A DNA stretch of 11,717 nt from Candidatus Proendomicrobium guianensium (GTDB lineage: Bacteria > Elusimicrobiota > Endomicrobiia > Endomicrobiales > Endomicrobiaceae), in assembly GCA_009785775.1 (NCBI GenBank), contig WQVR01000010.1, positions 1 through 11,717 on the forward strand, given 5' to 3'. Of this stretch, positions 7,558 through 11,717 are shown piece after piece. The position numbers and the translations under genes are program-made. The notes below the pieces were generated by a model. It saw nothing but the letters and a program-made list of their open reading frames with translations, was not told where the DNA came from and did no database searches. Position 1 is the first letter of the stretch; every line of letters starts with the position of its first letter.

Positions 7558-8328
7558 TTAAATTATCGTATCGCCGAATGTACGCTCTACCTTTATGGGG
7601 CCTTCGCTTAAACCTTCCACAAACTGTCTCACTACGGCATTATCTGTAATTTTTGTTTGCTCGGGAGTGCCTGTAAAAATTACTTCCCCTTTATGAAGCA
7701 TAATAATTCTGTCGGCTATTTTATAGGCAGACTTAATATCATGCGTTACAACTATAGACGTTATTGACAACTTTTTTTTCAAGTGATTTATAAGGTCGCT
7801 TATAACGTCTGTCATTATCGGGTCGAGGCCTGTTGTGGGTTCATCGTAAAAAATGTACTTAGGCTCATAAGCTATGGCGCGCGCAAGTCCCACGCGCTTT
7901 TTCATGCCGCCGGAAAGCGCCGAAGGTTTTAACCCCTCTATATCTGTAAGCCCTACCATATTTAAACATTTTGTAACGTGACGCGAAATTTCGGGTTCTT
8001 CCAAACTGGTAAGGTTTTTTACGCCAAAACCTACGTTTTCAGCAACCGTCATAGAGTCAAAGAGTGCCGCTTCCTGAAAAACGTAACCCATTTTTTTTTG
8101 TACTTCGCTAAGGTCTGCGCCTTTAATTTTTGTAATTTCAATGTCATCTACAAAAACTTCACCCGAGTCCGGCTTAATTAAGCCGACAATATGTTTAAGC
8201 AATACGCTTTTGCCGGTACCGCTTAGACCGATTATCGCAAGCGTTTCGCCTTCGTTTAAACTAAGGCTTACATTGTTTAAAACTTTCTTGCTGCCGAATG
8301 ACTTATGTAGATTTTTTACCGTAATCAT
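7558..8328 (-). CDS. mlaF: MlaF-like ABC transporter ATP-binding protein
   Basis: Cytoplasmic ATPase that drives lipid movement through the MlaE permease. Its 256 residues hold all ABC motifs: Walker A GLSGTGKS (34-41), Q-loop Q85, signature LSGGMKKR (138-145, the GGM..R form typical of MlaF/Ttg2A), Walker B YIFYDEP with E163, D-loop TGLDP and switch histidine H196. Residues about 235-256 form a C-terminal extension (FVEGLSEGPIKVE) that resembles the MlaF tail, which in E. coli contacts the partner subunit and MlaB; no mlaB is seen here. The gene lies 50 bases after mlaE and 14 bases before mlaD. No clear ribosome site precedes ATG 8328. Confidence 0.95.
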   Translation of the reverse strand: MITVKNLHKSFGSKKVLNNVSLSLNEGETLAIIGLSGTGKSVLLKHIVGLIKPDSGEVFVDDIEITKIKGADLSEVQKKMGYVFQEAALFDSMTVAENVGFGVKNLTSLEEPEISRHVTKCLNMVGLTDIEGLKPSALSGGMKKRVGLARAIAYEPKYIFYDEPTTGLDPIMTDVISDLINHLKKKLSITSIVVTHDIKSAYKIADRIIMLHKGEVIFTGTPEQTKITDNAVVRQFVEGLSEGPIKVERTFGDTII

Positions 8329-8378
8329 TTATTATCTGTATATTTTATATTTTTAGAACAACATTTTCCAGCGTTTTG

Positions 8379-9215
8379 CTATTTAATGCCAAAGGCTACC
8401 AGCATAGAAGTTAAAAAGTAGTCTGAAACTAAAATTAAAACTAAAGATACCATTACAGCGCCGGTTGTGGCTTTACCCACGCCCTCTGCCCCGCCGGTAG
8501 TTGCAAACCCTTTAAAGCAGGAAATTATGGCTATAAGCGCGCCGAAAAAGAAAGATTTTATAAGCCCGTGCATAAAAGTGCTTATTGACATAAAGTCTAA
8601 AACATCTCTCATATAAACCGAAGCGGGCATGTTCCAAGCGGTATTACTCATTACAAAACCGCCGTATATGCCTATAATGTTTGCTAGCGCCGTAAGAAGC
8701 GGCAGCATTAAAATGCAGGCAATATAGCGGGGAACAGCCAAGTATTTTACGGGGTTTGTGCCAAGGGTTTGTAAGGCGTCTAACTGCTCGGTAACCTTCA
8801 TAGTGCCTATTTCGGCAGTAATCGCCGCGCCCACACGCCCCGTAACTACAATAGCGGTAAGCACAGGGCCTAATTCTATAACCAAAGAAAAACCTACTAT
8901 GGTTCCCACATATACCGGCTCGTTAAAAAGAGTGGTAGTTGCGGTACCCACCTGAAGCGCAAGCACCATGCCCGTAAAAAAAGACGTAAGCGCCACTATA
9001 GGAAATGAACGCCAACCCACCTCTACAATTTGGGCGACGGTATTGCGTATATTAATTTTACCTTTAAATATCCAAACAAGCGTTTCGGCGCTAATTTGGG
9101 CGGCAATACCTACGCTTTCAAAAGTTTGCAAAACGCCGTTGCCTACAGCTTCAAAAAAATTTCCTGAAAATTCTTTAGCCGCACGGTGGGTATGGATAAT
9201 TTTTTTAGAAAACAT
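8379..9215 (-). CDS. mlaE: MlaE-like ABC transporter permease
   Basis: Inner-membrane permease subunit of the MCE-type lipid transporter. The product of 278 residues has an amphipathic N-terminal region followed by about five hydrophobic helices. The family hallmark is at 114-147: ELGPVLTAIVVTGRVGAAITAEIGTMKVTEQLDAL in parts, including the G-R-V-G-A core and the EIGTMKVTEQ coupling segment that docks on the ATPase. A second conserved stretch, GAEGVGKATTGAV (242-254), precedes the last helix. AAGG lies seven bases before ATG 9215. It follows the small membrane protein by 12 bases and precedes mlaF, so the three transporter genes run E-F-D. Confidence 0.95.
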   Translation of the reverse strand: MFSKKIIHTHRAAKEFSGNFFEAVGNGVLQTFESVGIAAQISAETLVWIFKGKINIRNTVAQIVEVGWRSFPIVALTSFFTGMVLALQVGTATTTLFNEPVYVGTIVGFSLVIELGPVLTAIVVTGRVGAAITAEIGTMKVTEQLDALQTLGTNPVKYLAVPRYIACILMLPLLTALANIIGIYGGFVMSNTAWNMPASVYMRDVLDFMSISTFMHGLIKSFFFGALIAIISCFKGFATTGGAEGVGKATTGAVMVSLVLILVSDYFLTSMLVAFGIK

Positions 9216-9227
9216 AAGCCAACCTTA

Positions 9228-9368
9228 TTAAATAAAATATCTGAAAAACATAAATACAGCAGCCACACCGGCAATAATTAAGGCAATGTTAGTTGCTCCG
9301 GCATAGAAAAAAAATCCGGCAATAAGAAAAAGAAACATACAAAAGTATAAAGTAAAATGACCACTCAT
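9228..9368 (-). CDS. Small two-helix membrane protein (46 residues), uncharacterised
   Basis: A short frame between alr and mlaE, not matching any family I know. It reads MSGHFTLYFCMFLFLIAGFF and continues through a second hydrophobic stretch to end FFRYFI. Two hydrophobic segments (about 6-23 and 28-43) are separated by a short AGATN turn, which suggests a helical hairpin in the inner membrane. Support for it being real: ATG 9368 has a strong GAGAGGA site with five bases of spacing, it fills the gap between alr (15 bases) and mlaE (12 bases) exactly as operon genes do, and it starts and stops within that gap. There is no conserved sequence motif to point at a role. It could assist the Mla transporter or merely share its transcript. 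Confidence 0.7.
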   Translation of the reverse strand: MSGHFTLYFCMFLFLIAGFFFYAGATNIALIIAGVAAVFMFFRYFI

Positions 9369-9373
9369 AATAA

Positions 9374-9380
9374 TCCTCTC
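9374..9380 (-). promoter_or_regulatory. Ribosome binding site of the small membrane protein
   Basis: GAGAGGA on the - strand, five bases upstream of ATG 9368. It is one of the best ribosome sites in the window and lies in the short gap after alr, which argues that the 46-codon frame is translated. Confidence 0.65.
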
Positions 9381-9383
9381 TAT

Positions 9384-10541
9384 TTATATTGAAACCCTTG
9401 GTACGCGGGCAGCGATTTTGCAGGTAATTTCATAGTTAATTGTATTGTCTAGCCTTGCAAGCTCTTCGGCGCTAATACGTTCTTTACCTTGCTGCCCGAG
9501 TAAAACAACCTCGTCACCCACACTTACGCCCTTAACGTTTGTAACGTCTATCATTGTCATATCCATGGTTACGCGCCCTGCCACAGGGCAACGCCTGCCG
9601 CGCACTAAAACATCCGCCTTGCTTGAAAACTGCCTGCTGTAGCCGTCTGCATAACCTACGGGTATTGTGGCAATTACAGAAGCTCTGTTGGTAACAAAAG
9701 TGCGCCCGTAACTTACGCAAAAACCCGCCGCCACGCGCTTTAAAAAAACAATTTTTGTTTTCCAGGAAAGCACAGGTTTTAGTTTTATTGTTTTATCGGA
9801 ATAGTCAAACGAAGTAAGCCCGAAAAGGCTAATCCCGGGGCGTACCATATCTAAATGCGTTTTTTTGTTTTTTATAAGCGCGGCCGAATTTGCAGCGTGC
9901 GCCGTAAATTTAAAACCGTTTTTGCGCGCATAGTTTACAATACCCGCAAACGTGTCTAACTGGCTTTGAGTGTATGAAGAGTTTGTGTCTGCAACCGGAA
10001 AATGTGTGTACATGCCCGACATATTAAGTTCAGGGTGTAACGATATCTTTTGCAAAATATGCCACGCGTTTGAAGGGTCTACGCCAAAACGCCCCATGCC
10101 GGTATCTATAGCCAAGTGAAAGCTAAGGCGCTTTTTTAGTTTTTTTGCAAGCGCGCCAAGCGCAACAACACCGCTAATGCTTGAAACCGAAGGCGTTAAA
10201 TTATTACGGGCAGCCGTGTCTAAATTTTCAAGCGGGTAAATACTGCCTAGCACTAAAATTTCTGTTTTTATGCCGGCTTCGCGAAAAGCCAAGCCTTCTT
10301 CAATAGAAGAAACGCCTATACACTCTACGCCTATTTTTTGCGCTTGAAGCGCTAATACCACGCCCCCATGCCCGTAACCAGAAGCTTTTATAACGGGCAT
10401 AATTTTTACGCCGTTGTTTAGGTAAGATTTAATTTTTTTTAGATTATATTGAAAATTGCTTATGTCTATTTCAGCCCATGTAGGGCGGTAAAAAGGAATA
10501 TTATGCGCGGAGTTTTTTTTGGAAGTTTTTTTGATTTCCAT
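9384..10541 (-). CDS. alr: Alanine racemase
   Basis: PLP-dependent enzyme that interconverts L- and D-alanine in the cytoplasm and supplies D-alanine for peptidoglycan. Its 385 residues have the fold's two domains: a TIM-barrel with the PLP lysine K52 in VIKASGYGHG (usual form VVKANAYGHG), MGRFGV near 149-154, and RPGISLFG (234-241), then a beta domain with the second catalytic base Y278 in VSYGRTF, VGYADGYSR (295-303) and MDMTMIDVT (326-334). About 18 residues, rich in lysine, precede the usual start of the fold; ATG 10541 is kept because it is the only start just after dnaB (three-base gap), though the ribosome site is weak. The position directly after dnaB suggests co-transcription. Confidence 0.96.
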   Translation of the reverse strand: MEIKKTSKKNSAHNIPFYRPTWAEIDISNFQYNLKKIKSYLNNGVKIMPVIKASGYGHGGVVLALQAQKIGVECIGVSSIEEGLAFREAGIKTEILVLGSIYPLENLDTAARNNLTPSVSSISGVVALGALAKKLKKRLSFHLAIDTGMGRFGVDPSNAWHILQKISLHPELNMSGMYTHFPVADTNSSYTQSQLDTFAGIVNYARKNGFKFTAHAANSAALIKNKKTHLDMVRPGISLFGLTSFDYSDKTIKLKPVLSWKTKIVFLKRVAAGFCVSYGRTFVTNRASVIATIPVGYADGYSRQFSSKADVLVRGRRCPVAGRVTMDMTMIDVTNVKGVSVGDEVVLLGQQGKERISAEELARLDNTINYEITCKIAARVPRVSI

Positions 10542-10544
10542 TTT

Positions 10545-11717
10545 TTACTTTGCCTTGTCGTAAAATTTTGTAAACTGGCGTTCAAAAATTAAATCTACTT
10601 CACCGGTAGGACCGTTTCTTTGTTTGCCTATTATAAGAGTGGCGCTTTTTTCGGCTTCGGGGTCTTCCCTGTTATAATAACCCTCGCGGTAAATAAAGGC
10701 AACTACGTCGGCGTCTTGCTCTATCGCGCCGGACTCTCTTAAATCTGAAAGTTGGGGTTTATTGTCTTTGCGACCGCGCTCTTCAGTTTTGCGCGACAAC
10801 TGGCTTAGGGCAATAACAGGCACTTTTAAATCACGCGCAAGGCCTTTTAAAGAACGCGAAATATCGGCAATTTCCTGCTCGCGCGATTGCGCGTTTTTAG
10901 CGCCGCGCATAAGCTGTAAGTAGTCTACAACTACAAGTGAAAGCGGCGTTTTTTTTGCTTCAAGTTCACTTGCAAGCCTTCTTGCCCGCGCGCGAAGTTC
11001 TATGACGCTTAAGGAGGAATCGTCTTCTATATAAAGCGGCGCTTCCGAAATTTGCTGTGATACGGAAGTAATTTTAGACCAGCTTGACTGGTCAAACTGA
11101 CCTTTCCTTAGCTTTTGCGCGTCTAGCCGCGCGCGTGAAGCTAAAAAGCGTATCATTAAAAGTTCGGCGCTCATTTCAAGCGAAAATATTGCTACGGGTT
11201 TTTTTTGGTCTAAGGCAACGTTTTCAGCTATGTTTAAGGCAAGCGCAGTTTTACCCATACTGGGGCGGGCGGCAAGTATTATAAGTTCAGAATTTTGCAG
11301 GCCTGCCGTCATTTGGTCTACGTCGGAAAACCCTGTGCGAAGGCCCGGAATGTCGCGTTTGTCGGAATGAAGCCTTTCTAAATTTTTTAAAGCGGGGCGC
11401 ACAAATTCTGAAATTTTTTGCAGCCCTTTAGTGTTTTTGCTTTGGGAAATATTAAAAAGCGCGCCTTGCGAGCGGTCTAAAATATCTTCGGGAGAGTAAC
11501 GCTCATTAAACGCGTCGGTCGCGATTTCAGAACCTGCGTTTACAAGCTGTCTTAAAATTGATTTATCGCGCACAATTTGAGCATAGTGCTCTATGTTTGC
11601 GGCGGTTTGAACGGAGTCTATAATTTGCGTAAGGTACGCCATAGAGCCTGAAGCTTCAAACATGGCGTTTTTTTTAAGTTTATCTGCTACGGTAATAATT
11701 TCTACGGGTTGGTTTTC
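10545..11717 (-). CDS. dnaB: Replicative DNA helicase DnaB (5' end outside window)
   Basis: Ring helicase that unwinds DNA at the replication fork. 390 residues are seen; the frame stays open to the window edge, with ENQPVEIITVADKLKKNA before the internal methionine at 11663, matching the DnaB N-terminal domain (family form: PVDLVTVAEEL). The first 70-odd residues of the protein are therefore missing. Visible are the rest of the N-terminal domain (SVQTAANIEHYAQIV), the linker, and the RecA-like domain with Walker A ARPSMGKTA (about 150-158), Walker B LVVVDYLQLM (about 261-270), QLSRKTEER and the DLRESGAIEQDAD segment. No intein interrupts the Walker A loop, a common intein site in DnaB. It is the first gene seen of the long - strand operon. 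Confidence 0.97.
   Translation of the reverse strand, partial: ENQPVEIITVADKLKKNAMFEASGSMAYLTQIIDSVQTAANIEHYAQIVRDKSILRQLVNAGSEIATDAFNERYSPEDILDRSQGALFNISQSKNTKGLQKISEFVRPALKNLERLHSDKRDIPGLRTGFSDVDQMTAGLQNSELIILAARPSMGKTALALNIAENVALDQKKPVAIFSLEMSAELLMIRFLASRARLDAQKLRKGQFDQSSWSKITSVSQQISEAPLYIEDDSSLSVIELRARARRLASELEAKKTPLSLVVVDYLQLMRGAKNAQSREQEIADISRSLKGLARDLKVPVIALSQLSRKTEERGRKDNKPQLSDLRESGAIEQDADVVAFIYREGYYNREDPEAEKSATLIIGKQRNGPTGEVDLIFERQFTKFYDKAK

Noticed and set aside
8329..8378. The 50-base gap between mlaE and mlaF, considered for a promoter or a small gene
   Set aside because: It is A+T-rich with no convincing -35/-10 pair, no hairpin and no frame with a ribosome site.
11661..11663. 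The ATG at 11663 as the start of dnaB
   Set aside because: The frame continues upstream to the window edge with residues that match the DnaB N-terminal domain, so the methionine is internal.

Overview
This is a gene-dense bacterial chromosome segment of mixed composition, about 40-45% G+C by eye. It carries core housekeeping genes and no mobile element, tRNA, rRNA or CRISPR array. An MCE/Mla lipid-transport module with a predicted outer-membrane barrel implies a diderm (Gram-negative type) cell. Gene style and content would fit an Elusimicrobiota member such as an Elusimicrobium relative, but that placement is an inference without a database search.

Left part, + strand (1-2670): the 3' part of a DEAD-box RNA helicase with a DbpA-type RNA-binding domain, then a 75-residue FmdB-type zinc ribbon protein one base downstream, then a polytopic membrane protein of the GT-C/TMTC glycosyltransferase type whose start lies inside the zinc ribbon gene. 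This group meets the - strand genes tail to tail at 2667-2670, where both stop codons share TTAA.

Right part, - strand, transcribed from 11717 down to 2667: dnaB (5' end outside the window), alr, a previously uncalled 46-residue membrane protein, mlaE, mlaF, mlaD, radA, aroC, aroK and finally a secreted protein of unknown function. Spacing is very tight. mlaD/radA and radA/aroC are joined by TAATG, aroC/aroK by ATGA, so most of this is probably one operon. It mixes DNA replication and repair (DnaB, RadA), cell wall precursor supply (Alr), envelope lipid transport (MlaEFD) and the last part of aromatic amino acid synthesis (AroK, AroC). The terminal secreted protein may have its own promoter in the 65-base gap after aroK.

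Points most worth a second look: MlaD is a long form whose C-terminal half looks like a beta-barrel, which would make it a one-protein bridge between the membranes with no MlaC needed; the small two-helix membrane protein between alr and mlaE; and the near absence of GATC (two sites found by hand in 11.7 kb, where about 40 would be expected from base composition). I found no wholly novel multi-gene system.
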